From: Clonostachys chloroleuca
Lineage: Eukaryota > Ascomycota > Sordariomycetes > Hypocreales > Bionectriaceae
NCBI GenBank assembly: GCA_037952775.1
Contig: JBANAY010000004.1
Location: forward strand, 1,240,001-1,304,000
Length of the DNA: 64,000 bases
Reading direction: 5' to 3'
In this document: piece by piece, positions 25,510 to 37,294 of the stretch
Position numbering within the stretch: the stretch's first letter is position 1
Layout: every line of letters starts with the position of its first letter
The notes under the pieces: model-generated
Told to the model about the DNA's origin: nothing
The model's input: the letters and a program-made list of their open reading frames with translations, nothing else
Databases searched by the model: none
Position numbers and translations under genes: made by a program

Positions 25510-27881
25510 ATGTCGAACAATGCAACACCCGTCATTTCACATAGGCAGCCTCGAGTTCTCGCCTGTGTCCTGTGTCAACATCGCAAGATCAAATGTGATC
25601 GCAATACCCCGTGTTCAAATTGTATAAAGGTGACTGCACATCTACCGATCCGTCTCGTCTAATTGCCTATCGTCCCAACTCTCAGTCGAACCCCCCACTT
25701 ACCAAGTTTCTCCAGGCCAATGCCACTTGTACACCCAGCACACCAGCTCCGGCGCGCAAGCGACGCCGGCCAAACCAAGATCTCCAAGAGCGCCTGGCTC
25801 GGTGTGAAGAGCTTCTCAAGCAATATGCTGGTGGTTCCGTCCCTTCCCAGGCTGACCTCCAAGCAGCCGCACCCTCCGTAGCCTCTGTGACGACCCCTGC
25901 CTCAACCTTCAAAGCGGAAACCTCGGATTATTCGCCCACGTTTGATGACTTCCCGGATCGCCGGCACCCGGGAAAAGTAATTCATCAAGATGGGGGTGTT
26001 CGTTTTATAGATAGCCAACTTTGGTCGACTTTCTATGACGAGGTGGGTTTTCTCCGCATGATGTCCCCTCTCCTAGTACCCTCTCTAACCTAGGGTTGTC
26101 ATTTAGCTACAAGCTATGCGAGAGATTGTAGATGCCGACGATCCTGAGGGATCTAGTGTCCTGGGAACTGAGGGCCATACTCCTGAAAACAACGCCGACG
26201 TCCTACTGTTGTCCGACAGCTCTTCCGCACACCCCGAGGACTACCAGCCTGACCCAGTGCAGGCCTTCCGGCTATGGCAAATCTTCCTGGACCGCGTCAA
26301 CCCACTTACAAAGATCGTACACGTTCCCACCTTGCAGCCGTATGTAATTGAGGCAACTAGTGACTCGTCCGGTGTGCCTTTGAACTATCAGGCTCTACTC
26401 TTATCCGTTTACCTGTTGGCCAGCATAGCTTTGCAGGACTCCGAATGCATGCAACTAATTGGAATTTCGCGAGACCAAGCTGTCCAGAGGTTTACAGCTG
26501 GCACTAAACAGGCGTTGATCAAGCTGGACTTTCTACGCAACTCTGATATGGCCTCGATTCAAGCCTTGGTCCTCTTTCTGGTAAGCGGATTAACATGTGC
26601 ATTACGCATGTGGAGTAACATGACTGACAAGAGTAGTATTCACTTCAAGGTCGCTATGATAGGCACGCTGCCTGGGTCTTGAGTGGCACAATCGTGCGTG
26701 TTGCTCAGAAAATGGGCTATCACCGCGACGGCGAGTTGCTTGGTCTTACACCGTTTGAGACCGAGATGCGAAGAAGAATATGGTGGCAAATCCTAATGCA
26801 GGACACAAAACTTGCGATTGTGTCGGGTGTGATTCATAATACGATTCAGGATAGTTACGACACGAAACCTCCCCGGAATCTGAACGACGCCGATCTGTTT
26901 CCCGGTTCCACAGAACCTGTACAACCTCGCGAGGGCCCAACGGAGATGGCATTTGTTCTTATCACCAACCGACTCACTAAATTTATGCTTTCAGAGAGCT
27001 CGAGAATGGGATTCGAAAGTGCTATCATGGGACACGATCCAAACAATGCAGATGAGCCCCAAGATCCCAGTATCAAGGCGAAGTATAAGGCTATTATTCA
27101 AGAGCTCGATAGGGATTTGTTAGATATTGAGCAACGATATTGCGACCCATCGGCTGGAAATGTTCACAGCGCTGCTCTGACTATCAGGGCTATGCTCATT
27201 CGAAAGCTAGATGAGATGCTTGTTCCTATGCAAGAGCAGCCGGAATGGGGAACCGAGATTTTCGAGCCCAAAGACAACTTGGTCAAGCTTGTACTCATGA
27301 ACAACGAACAGAGCGCCGACGCCTACGATCGGATGGCACCCTTGGGATTCCTCTGGTTCGTTAAGCTACATTTCCAGCTCGAGGTCTTTGGTGTTTTGAC
27401 TGGCCAACTTGCCAGACGGCCAACCGGGTCTTTATCGGATCGAGGCTGGAGAATCGTGGAAAAAGTCCACCGCTGGCAGCCTGAACTGTTTGATGTGTCG
27501 GTCAAGGCCTATGCCTCCCAGGCACAGTTCACTCTTAAAGCCTGGAAAGCCCGCGAAGCAGCATATAATGCCCTCGGACAAGCCATCGAAATACCGTCGT
27601 TTATTTCACGTCTCCGGGAACTCGTTCCGACATCAGATTCTAGAGGGTCAACGCAATCCTGCATGACATCCCCCCAAATGCCCCCGCCACAACAGACTAT
27701 ACACGATCTTGATCAATTCCTTGGCGGTTACTTGGATGTCTCTTCGTTGAGCTGGGATATGTGGGGTGACATGACGAACACTAACACCAATAATAACAAT
27801 CACCAAGCACAAGGTGCATTTTTCAATGGCTTTGCCTTGGGCTCGGGGATGGACGGCAAAAGTGCCAATCCTATGCAATAG
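25510..27881 (+). CDS. Zn2Cys6 transcription factor with fungal-specific middle domain
   Basis: Probable nuclear regulator; target genes unknown. Four exons: 25510-25629, 25716-26042, 26107-26580 and 26637-27881; introns of 86, 64 and 56 bp all keep frame and give 721 residues. The zinc cluster is C19-x2-C22-x6-C29-x5-C35-x2-C38-x6-C45, and intron 1 falls between the fifth and sixth cysteines. A basic KRRRPNQDLQERLARCEELLKQY stretch after it suggests linker and coiled-coil dimerisation. Exons 3-4 contain the fungal-specific transcription factor domain (LYSLQGR, then RVAQKMGYHRDGE and EMRRRIWW). The tail is rich in Asn, Gly and Gln. The start ATG lies 27 bases before the RQPRVLACV zinc-cluster entry and has a CCGCC context. 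Neighbours do not suggest a pathway. Confidence 0.9.
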
Positions 27882-29129
27882 GAATAGGATTAGGCCTGGC
27901 GTTTTGGCGCTCTTCGTTTCCAGGAGCAGGTATTTCGGGGTCCAGACTCAGCATCTATCACTGGACGATTTCAGCTTGGGCTTTATTGATATATAACAGG
28001 TCACGGATGGGTGATGGGGTTTATTTGCACATATCTTTACGGATAATTAACGGGAATAGAACGGAGTATATGAGGAAACACGAGGCATCGACGACAGAGA
28101 CGAAAGGTGTTGGTTTAGTGTATGATATCTGGGATGGTGCCAAAAATTCCCTGGCATGAGTTGCGTTAAGCTTGTGTACTAGTTCGGAGTCCAATCCCCC
28201 CTTAGATGAACCGTCACCAAATAATTGAAAACAAACTAGGTTGACAATATTCGGACCATGCCTCGTCGCGTATGCTGTAGAGGGAAGGCTGAAATGTGGT
28301 GGAATGGCAGGGGTTGGTATTTTATGTGGTGAACATTTGCTAGTAGCCTGTGTTCTGAACATAATGAAAACTCTTCGTGACGGGCGTAACACGAGAATTG
28401 AATATTCTGATCGCGGAGGGAATGACGCTACTTTCGGTTAGGTAAATCACCGATTCACCCTGGGAATGGAAGATGGTCTGTTGCCTACTTGGGAGAGGGT
28501 TTATGGCACTACTACGCAAAACTTAGTTTTTAGGGAAGAAATGTAGATAAATGTAGATCTCAAAAATGAAACGACACCCAGACGAAGAAAACCAGATGTC
28601 GAGATTAACGACGGATCAATTGCTCTCCAAACACCCATGGGTCGCAAAGACCTTGCCTTAATTGCTGCCAGTGAAGAGTAGGCAGCACGCGGCGGGAGTT
28701 CGTGACTATCTGAAGAGCAAGAAGAAGCAAGAAAAAAGGGAGTGAGAAATTCCGTCAGCCAAATTGTAGGTGGAGAGGCTGCGAAATCACCTTAGTCAGC
28801 ACTCACTGGGTTCCTCCGCACGTGATCCAAGAAAGAACTACGGGAACGAGCGTCACGTGTGCCGATTAGCGATGAGGAATTCGCCTTCGCTGATTGGCGG
28901 GCTGAGCCGAGGAGCCGACCCAGAACCTATTCCGAGAAAGGGCGAAACATCATCGTCCAGCTCTCTCTGGATTGTGGAACCCCATCCGGCTTTACGGTGT
29001 CTCTGCGGAATCTCGAAGTGAAGAACATCGACGGCGACAAGCACGAACACAACGCAATCCCTCCCAACTTCAGAGAGGAAGCAGGACCCGTCATCTCCGC
29101 TTGATCACCCCCGCCAGCCCAACATCACA
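27882..29129. other. intergenic, no gene seen
   Basis: 3' flank of the Zn2Cys6 gene and promoter of SDH3. The left 700 bp is moderately AT-rich. A minus-strand frame at 28021-28392 has no recognisable motif. Confidence 0.55.
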
Positions 29130-29888
29130 ATGATCGCCCAACGGGTTGGCCTCGCGGCCATGCGAGGTATGTATCATCAGATTGCTTTTGCGCCTCGGCT
29201 TCGCGCGAATGCCCTCAATTCGCAGCAACAACAAGGCTAATTGCTCTTCCTCAACAGGCGTCGCTAAGCCCAACGGCCTCTTCGTCGCTCAGAACCTCCC
29301 CAAGCTGGCACTCGCTGCCCGCCTGCCCGCCCAGCAGTTCCGGTACGTCGTCGGCAATTCCCACGGGCTCACTCATACCAAAACCTCTAGCATTCTCCCT
29401 CCGCCTATATTATACTGACGAGGCTTCCCTCATCCAGTGCCGCCGCCACCACCTCCAAGGTCTCCCTGACTGAGGGCCAGGACATCCTCGCCAAGCAGCG
29501 CCTCGCCCGCCCCATCTCCCCGCACCTGGGCATCTACAAGCTCAGCCAGGTCTGGTTCTCCTCCTCCGCCTGGACCCGCATCACCGGCTGCGTCCTCTCG
29601 GGGACCGCCTACGCCTACTTCGCCACCTACCTCGTCGCGCCCCTCGTCGGCTTCCACGTCGAGAGTGCCAGCCTCGCCGCGGGGCTCGCCTCGCTCCCCT
29701 TCCTCGTCAAGGGCCTCCTCAAGTTCACCCTCCTCGCCTTCCCCTTCTCCTACCACTTCGTCAACGGCGTCAGGCATCTCGTCTTCGACATTGGAAAGGG
29801 GTACACCAAGCCCCAGATCAGGAGGGCCGAGCAGTTCGCCTGGTCGGCCAGCATCCTCGCCGGTCTTTTCCTTGCTTTTGGCCTGTAA
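29130..29888 (+). CDS. SDH3: succinate dehydrogenase cytochrome b560 subunit (complex II, SDHC/Sdh3)
   Basis: Membrane anchor of mitochondrial complex II that helps bind heme b and ubiquinone. Exons 29130-29166, 29258-29342 and 29438-29888; introns 91 and 95 bp. The product is 190 residues, normal for the family. The first 45 or so residues are basic and hydroxylated (MIAQRVGLAAMRGVAK...), a mitochondrial presequence. Family blocks are RPISPHLGIYKLSQVWF, SSAWTRITG (quinone-site Ser/Arg region) and YHFVNGVRHLVFD with the heme-ligand His. Three hydrophobic helices follow. It is convergent with TAF6. The coding part is very C-rich at third positions, consistent with high expression. Confidence 0.95.
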
Positions 29889-30272
29889 AAAGAGATGTGT
29901 TGGTGTAACAACAGATATGAAGGGGGCGAGGGCTATGCGTGGGAATTAAAGGAGTCCGCAGGGTTTCTGGAATTAAAGAGAGAAAAGTAGGGGGATAGGG
30001 ATTGACCATATATAATGGTCATATATTTCGTAGGAAGATTCCGTGTTAGCCTCTTACAAAAACAAACAATTGTAGAAAGATCAGGGGCGCGAGTGTTAAG
30101 GAGATTATTCTTCTTATTTGTCTATTTCAAGACCCGAGGATGGTCTCTTGCTTAGTTCTCAGTTTCCTAGAAAAAATTATGTGTTCCCAAGTCCCAAACG
30201 CCGTTCGCCCCAACTCAGAAGCAGCTTTTTTTTTCTTTCCGTGAAGCTTGCCCGTCCAATGCGTCGTATAAA
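29889..30272. other. convergent 3' intergenic region
   Basis: 384 bp between the SDH3 and TAF6 stops. AT-rich with a T9 run near 30227, consistent with two 3' UTRs and poly(A) signals. No gene. Confidence 0.6.
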
Positions 30273-31720
30273 CTAACCTAGGTTTCGAGCCTCAAGGACG
30301 GTGGTGATCAGCTTCCGGTTCTTGGAAGCCGCGATCCTCTCGCCCACGATTGGTCCGATCCATTCTTTCAGCTCTGTGGTCTCCGACTCTGATGCCTCCA
30401 CGTCCATGGGGACAATCCCCGGGTCTTCGTGCTCAGCCAGCGAAGCTACAGCTTGGATCAAGCCCTGGACAAGCATGGTGAAGTCAATTGACCCCTCCAA
30501 CTTGGCCTTGAGCGGTTGCAGGATGTTCTCGTCGAACGGCTTGAGGTTTCTCAGCACGAGGACACGGATGGCCTCGGGGCCTCCCGCCTCGCGCAAGCCC
30601 TGGACAGCACCGAAAAGAACGGCGGGGGGCTTCGTCGGGTCCAGGAAGTACTTGAGGCAGGTCCTCGTGAGCTTGGGCCGTAACAGTGTGTTGGAGGATG
30701 AGTATTTGTGGGCGATGCGGCCGACCAGGGAGGCGGCGAGCTGCCGCAGCTCGTACTGCTCCTTGAGGCCGTCCTCGCCATTGTCGGTGCCGAGCTTCCT
30801 CGCCATCAGACATGTGAGGACGGGGGCTGACAGCGGGCTGGCGTAGGGGTCCAGGAACAGGGTCTTGTTCTCGATCAGGGCGTTGGTGAGCTCCATCATC
30901 CGCTTCAGGGTGAAGGTGTCGTCGAGGTTGTGCGTGACTCGGTCCATAATGAAGTTTATAAAGTACGGGACGAGCTGGTGCAGTCCCGGGTCGTCTCTGA
31001 CGGAGCCCAATGCCGCCTGTCGAAGGCGCACCACCTCCTCATCTGGGTTCTCGTCGAGGATTGCGGCCTGAATCTTATCAAAGTAGAGGATCAACTCCTT
31101 GCTCACGATGTGCTTTATCGAGGGCTTCATAGAAGGGTCGTCGCTTCCTGCAAGTGCAGAGAGTGCTGGGTTGGTGCCAGGGCCCTTGGGCAGAAGCTCC
31201 TGTGATCTCGATTCGGCCGAGGTTGGGTTCTGGGGGATGGATGGCTGGACGCCTTCGATCGCGAGCCAGTGAGCTAGACTCAGGCAGTTAGCAGAAGGCT
31301 CGTTGCACCAGAGGAACCTAATGGGAGCCCACCTGTGAGACTCATATCTCGAGGCACCTTGGGCAAGGGCGCATTGATGAGCTTCTCGAAATCCACCTCC
31401 TCGTCGTCCAGGTAAAACAAAGGCTGGCCAGGTCCCATGCTGGCCTCGCCGAATCGCAGCGGGCGAGTCGAGTCGTACCCATAGAGAGGCTCGGCGTCGA
31501 GGGTTCTAAGGGCGAGGGAGACGTCATTGACCGTCATGGTTGTGCGACGAGCGGCGCGCATCAGGCGCAGGGCTTCGATAATGACTTGACCGATGCGGTA
31601 TTCGACATCTTGAGTAAGGGTTTTGAGGGCCTCCTCATTCAAGGAGGTGATGCCAACGGACTCGGCAACGTCCTTGACGTTCTCCGGGTTCCAGAAGAGC
31701 TTTGGCTCCCCACTAGCCAT
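30273..31720 (-). CDS. TAF6: transcription initiation factor TFIID/SAGA subunit 6 (TAF6)
   Basis: Core subunit of TFIID and SAGA that pairs with TAF9 through a histone fold. Exons 31720-31333 and 31273-30273 (intron 59 bp, CTAAC branch); 462 residues. Residues about 8-70 form the histone fold ([15 protein letters not shown] ... [17 protein letters not shown]), followed by [13 protein letters not shown] and [15 protein letters not shown]. After the intron, residues about 178-450 form the HEAT-like TAF6C domain ([44 protein letters not shown]). The stop TAG is part of a GTTAGT sequence that would also be a good splice donor, so an alternative longer C-terminus cannot be excluded. A coding C6 run here (KPPAV) is in frame, so not every C run in the window is short. 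Confidence 0.95.
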
Positions 31721-32054
31721 GATGTTGGTCGTTTCTGCCGAGGTGTTGCTGTTGGAGGGGGATCAAGAGCAGCGTGAAGTGATGGAAGAGCTTCACGCAT
31801 CAAAAAGGTACGTACCGTTCACCAGCCACACACGGCGCCTAACAAGCCCCATCCACCATCCAGCGTCAGCCACATGAGCTTTGCTCTCACACTTACACCT
31901 TGGAATATCTACGAATCTAGATTACAGTTTCGATGCGAGTGTAAGAATGAAGTATTTCAAGTGAGCGTAGAGAAATAAAACTAGTTAACTATACACACAA
32001 TATAAGCGATGAAATCATATGCCCATCCTCTCATCCACATATCGTCGACTCTCT
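31721..32054. other. intergenic, TAF6 upstream region
   Basis: 334 bp holding the TAF6 promoter and the 3' flank of the hydrolase-CorA gene. AT-rich at 31900-32010. No gene. Confidence 0.6.
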
Positions 32055-35000
32055 CTACTTCCGAGCCTTCTCCTTTGGCTTCGCGCTTGATCTATTCCTC
32101 CCAACTGCCTTTCTGTTCATTTCCGGGATCCTATACCCGCTGTCCCGTTCTCCGCGGTGCCTTGCCCAGAAGTCACTTGCCTCCTTCTTCAGCACGGCCC
32201 TCCTTCCATCACGGGGCTTCTTCTCCTCTCCCGCTGCCTGGCTTTCGCGCTGGCTTTCACGCTCTTCTCGCCTGCGCTGGATCATTTCTCCGGCCATTTC
32301 GAGGATTGGGTACACAGAATACTTTGCCAGGAAATGCAGAGCATCTAGTACGATGTCTCTAGCCCACCTGAACACGCGACGAGTCCGCGTGCTGAAGGCC
32401 AGAGAAAACGTGGTCACGATGAGAGCGACACTCGAAGGAAGTGCGACGGCCCCGATGTATCCTATCGTCGGAAGCTCGGCGTCCCACTCTTGGGTGTTCA
32501 TTCCAAAGAGGCCCGTGAAGAACGTCAGGGGCAGGAAGATGACGGTGAAGACGGTGAAGATCATGACACTTCTGCTCTGCGCGCTCGCCAGATCTGCATG
32601 GAGCCTGCTCAGCCGCACCTCATCCACCTGCGCCTGCCGCTGCACCATCTGCAGCAGCTTGTCGTAGTCGTCCCGCGTGCTGCGCACACGCTCGTCCATC
32701 TCCTCGGCACGGCGCTTGTACTCGTCCACGCGGCGGATACCCTCGGCCAGGTACGCGCGGCCGTTCATACTGCGGTCGCGGAGCTGCGGGCTTGCGTACG
32801 CTGCAAGCATGGACGTGAGGACGGCGTGCTGGCGTTCAAAGAGATTCAGGAGGACGAGGAGCTCATCCTGGAGGTCACGGAGCTCCAGAAGGGCAGAGGT
32901 GTTGTCGCGGTTCTCGCGCTCTGCGCGGCGGCCCTCTTGCTTGTGACGGGCTCGGATGGTGCGTTCACCGTTCTCAACGGGCTCATATTCAGACGATTTG
33001 TCTCGGAAACCTTCGACACGGAACTCTTTGAGTGAGGAGGTGAGTTTCTCAGTCTAAGTGATACACCTTGTTAGCTTTTGTCCTTTCGAGCGAAGGATCT
33101 TGGGCCTGATAGATTCCTACCAAAACACTGATAGCCTCTTCGAAGATGCGGAAAATCTCTAGATCGGGATGAGAGGATCGATCCAAAAGAACACTAACTG
33201 CGTGTAGAGCCGCAAGCGCAGCTAGATCCAAGGCGTTCTCGCAGTGGTGTGTTCCATCAACATTGACCTCGTTGAAGATGCTATCACGAAGATCGGCCTG
33301 TTGGAAGAGAGGTCCCTCGATCGGGTCACTTTCTCTCTTCGGAAAGAAGGAGAGGAGAGTATCTAATTGCGTTTGTCAGAACAGGCCTTCCGTTTTAATT
33401 CACAGAGCCAGACGGTAACTCGGCGTAACCACTTACGAGACTGAATGACCCAGAGCCACATTTGATCCACCATGAGAACATTGCCGTTTAGAACCTTATC
33501 CGCATCAATCTCAGCACTGAGTTCCTCTGGGGCGTTTCCAAGGCCTCCGGCCCTTTCCCTCCAGCTTCTACCGCTCCCGTACGATCCTTGCCTGCTGCTT
33601 GAAGAGTGAGCGTACATGTTGCTGCTACCCTCTCCATGCATATAGTCTCTTTCTTTTGTGAGTTTGTACAACATCTGATCGTCATCTCTTGCTCTGGTGT
33701 CTCTCAAGGATGGATATCCGTACTGGTCGAGGGTACGTCGACAGTTGATTGGGGGTCGTGCCCTAGGAACTCCCAAATAACCTGCAGCTCAATCGAGTCT
33801 ACTTTGGCGATGTCCTCGGGTGTTGGTTGGGCACGCCCTCGTCCCAGGCGTTCAAGGATCAGTTGACGACGTCTAATCAGCCGTTTATAAGAATCAAAAT
33901 GAAGGTAAGGCAGAAACAGGCAGATCGAAATGCCGTCATCACCTAGAGCTGGTGACATGGTTGGGGATATTGAGTGACCCCTGAACGATACTGCGAGGCA
34001 CTTTGTTAAAACCAAAGCTGGGGATACACGGGTTAACTGCATAACTTACAAGTTCTGGGTGCAGTGAAATAACATCCGGGCTTCGCATAATAGGCATAGT
34101 GCTGCGCATGCCTGCCTCTTGTGTGCTTGGTTGCCCAAAAGTCGTTGTTATACAAGGGTGAATAATCCTTCTTATTCGAGTTCTGCAAAGTTTCGAGTAT
34201 TTTCTATTAAAGCGCAGGGGTCAGTTCCTAATTCCTTTGACAGTCTAAACCAGAAAGGGGGCAACATACTTTGACCCACGTTGGGTTATTGTACTGAAGA
34301 TGAACCCAGATGAATTTACGTGCACTGATTTCCGGCCTCGATAACGCGGCAGGCGTCTGCTCATCTGCAATTGCCGTCTCGCTAGATCTGCGATTCGAGT
34401 TCTTGGCATCCTTGCGCAGGTTTATCACAGCTTCTGGTAATCGCGGGGATGCTTCCAAGCTCGAGTCATCATCAGAAAAGGCAACAGGCTGCTTGTCCCC
34501 TGTACTTCTTCGGCTACGAGGAGGAGAGAAAGGTGGGAAATCCCGGTATTCCTGCCTGGACGACTGGTCGCTTATAGATCGCCCGAAAGAGGTGATCGAG
34601 CGTGGCCGCGGCGAGGGAGAGAGCCGGTCAACAGCGAGATCCTGGTCAATGTCCGAGCGAATGAGAACTTGTGGAAGCCGAACGGGGACTGGTTGTTGAT
34701 GCGAGGAGGTCGACAATAGATGAGTTGGGATGGGAGGTGTTGAAGCTGGAGACGATATGCGGCGGACTTGGTACGGGCTAGACGTCGGGTAGAGCGAGAC
34801 GGAGTGAGGTTCCCTGGCTAGAGCGTCGACGGGTCTTAGGACAGGCGACAAGGGCGGCGATGTCGGCTGAATGAGCTGGTTCTTGATCCCGAGACCTTCT
34901 TTCGTAATCAAGGCCTGCCTCAGCCTCTGTTTATCCAGCTCGGTCAGCGACATTGTCCTCCCCCTGGCGCGGAGGAACCTGCCCTCCTCGGGAACACCCT

Positions 35001-36414
35001 CAACCTCGTGCAGTCGCTCAGTCAGACATTCTTCTGGCCCCTTTCTCAGGAACTCCTTGAGAGGAAGCCTCGTCGACCAAGCTCGCACAATAGCCTCGCT
35101 ATCCCCTTCCTTGGTTACTACCGAGTCCTCGTAAAACCCATGAACCTCGACGTTAACACGCTGCTCCAGGTTCAGTGTCCACCGAGACCCTTCGCCGTCT
35201 TCGCGCACACTCTCGTCTGCCTGGTCGATGAGCGTGGCCAGCTGGTGGAGAAACAGCCGCAAGGTATGTGTATTGTGCCTCCCGAATGAGGCTACATTTG
35301 CATGATCGCTTTGCAAAGGGAAGATACGCTCCTGCCGAATCCCCAGGATGGCCGACTTGATGGAAGCCAGGGGAGCTGTAAAGTAGACAGTCGAGCTATC
35401 ACCCTCACCTCCGCTCAGCCTTGACTCGATGGTCTCGTACATAGTCCACACCTGCATATCATGCGCTATGCATTTAAAATCCTCATCTGCGTGCAACAGC
35501 AAGCGGTTCCCAACGTGGAGCTCGTCCGTGATGGAGGTGGGCAGCGGGACTGAAAGCTGAAGCAGGCTCTGGATACTAGACGCAAGCCCGTGCATGGCAA
35601 AGTAGCTGGACCCTTGATGAGGGGTTCCTATTTAAAGACATCATCAGCATTCGCATTTTATGATAACAAGATCGAGGAAGTCGAACATACCGAAAAAGGC
35701 CACCCCATAGCAGTCACGCAGGATATCTTCATATCTAGAATCTCGGTTCGCCTTAGCCAGAGCCATCTTGACCACCAGGCCACCAATACTGTGTGCGATG
35801 AATATAACCGGTCGCTGTCTCGAGGCCTCGCCGCTCTTTCTTCGTTCCGCTCCCAACTTCTCCAGGAGAGCGTCCGCCAGACTTCCCAGCGTCGTGCCCT
35901 CGACCACGTCTGGGTGGTTATACAAGAGGATCCTGGCGACGTCCGCCTCCCTCCTGATGCCCTGTCTTACCCATGACGGCCCGGACTCTGGCCTTTCGAC
36001 TTCGGCATCCCTCATAGACGGTGCGCCAAAGTAGCGACTGACCAGCCCGTCCCGGTTCCAGCTGCGCAGGGCATCGGCACCAGGACACGGCACCGTGACG
36101 ATGTCAACGGTCGTCTCATCGTGAGTCAGCTTGCCAGCCGGGTCACAGATGAACTGGCTCGTTGAATCTTCAGGCTCCTTTTCATTGATAGTAGTGCCCT
36201 TCTCCTCATTCTCTTCAGTGCCCGCGCTCTGGGCCTTCTCTGCTTCGGTCTCTATAAAGGAGGCCTGTTGCTGCAGGGTGGATGGAAAGCGGGACTGGCG
36301 AGGGGAGTTTGGCGGGTTTGACGATAGCGGGTTGGGGTGAAGCAGATTGGCGGAGCTGGCAGGCGCTGGTCCGCTATTTGCAGCGCCCGGAGCTGCTGAA
36401 CCGCCTGAAACCAT
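32055..36414 (-). CDS. alpha/beta-hydrolase (SERAC1-like) head fused to CorA-like membrane domain, one apparent frameshift
   Basis: Exons: 36414-35691, 35627-34270, 34203-34050, 33990-33437, 33362-33121 and 33053-32055; introns 59-74 bp with good donors. The product would be about 1343 residues. The N-terminal third holds a lipase-like fold with nucleophile motif AHSIGG (about residue 215) and FFGTPHQGS, as in SERAC1/DUF676-type esterases. The middle is Ser/Pro-rich. Conserved blocks of fungal CorA-like proteins follow (HTRGRHAQHYAYY, LFLPYLHFDSYK, RRTLDQYGYPSLRDT). The C-terminal exon has two membrane helices and GMNTQEW, the CorA GMN pore signature. Exon 4 breaks at HDPPIN-RRTLDQY: a C5 run (plus-strand G run 33751-33755) needs one more C, and only then does the next splice junction keep phase. 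Cation transport is inferred from GMN; the lipase substrate is unknown. Confidence 0.85.
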
Positions 36415-37294
36415 AGCCCTGGACCTTCTATATATCCACGACCTTCTCAAAGCAGTCTCTTTTAATCTTCGAAAGACACTCGAGACAGCGATTAAGAAAA
36501 ATCCCGAAGTTGGAGACAAGACAGATTATATCCCAGATCGGAATAGGATCACGGCCTAGGCTTCTATTTAGGCAGAGAGTGTACAAAGCAGAGCGTAGGC
36601 TTCTCCATAATCTCACAAGTATCATGACTCAACGCTACTACGCAACCACATCACGCCGCAGGCGTCCTCAAGCTCAAGGTCATAACCCACGCTCTGGCAC
36701 GGGCCTCTCGGCAGATTTTCAGCATAGGAGACATATCAGGCCTTAGAATAACGGGTCTGTGAGTGCTACCTGGCTACTCGTGATGGTGGTCATCCCCGTT
36801 GATGGTGGATAGGCCCGAGGCTCAGCATCGGGCAGATGACCAAAAATCGAGACCTCCTTGCAACTGTCTGGCCGCGTGATGGGACGGGCCAGCGCAAAAC
36901 GAGGCACACGAGAGCTTCACACCATATAGTGCGATAAATGCTCCGGCGTTAGTTTCTGGGACGTCATTACGTTATTATTCCATTTGACTTCTTTCACTCT
37001 TGTTGATGACGCTATTTTTGTTGTGAAGTTTTTTAGATTATTTCTAGGTAAAACCTCAAGGGATAGAAGCTGCCGAGGTAGCAAGTATATGTCCAAATTC
37101 GGTACCGTTATAGTATCCCCTCCTCAACTGCCATCCATTTGCCTTTGGCATGCGCCCACTAGTAGTAGTATTGGCTCTTTCATCATCTCCTTCATTCATA
37201 TGTATCATATCATCTCTCCATCCCTGAGGCCTGTTCATAATGCACTATAAAGAACGCCTTACTTAAGTTTGATTCACTTGTGGTCTCTGATCTC
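36415..37294. other. intergenic, no gene seen
   Basis: 880 bp: upstream of the hydrolase-CorA gene and 3' flank of the ENA gene (AT-rich, 36960-37060 and 37150-37270). No supported gene. An extra upstream exon of the CorA gene is possible but not visible. Confidence 0.55.
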
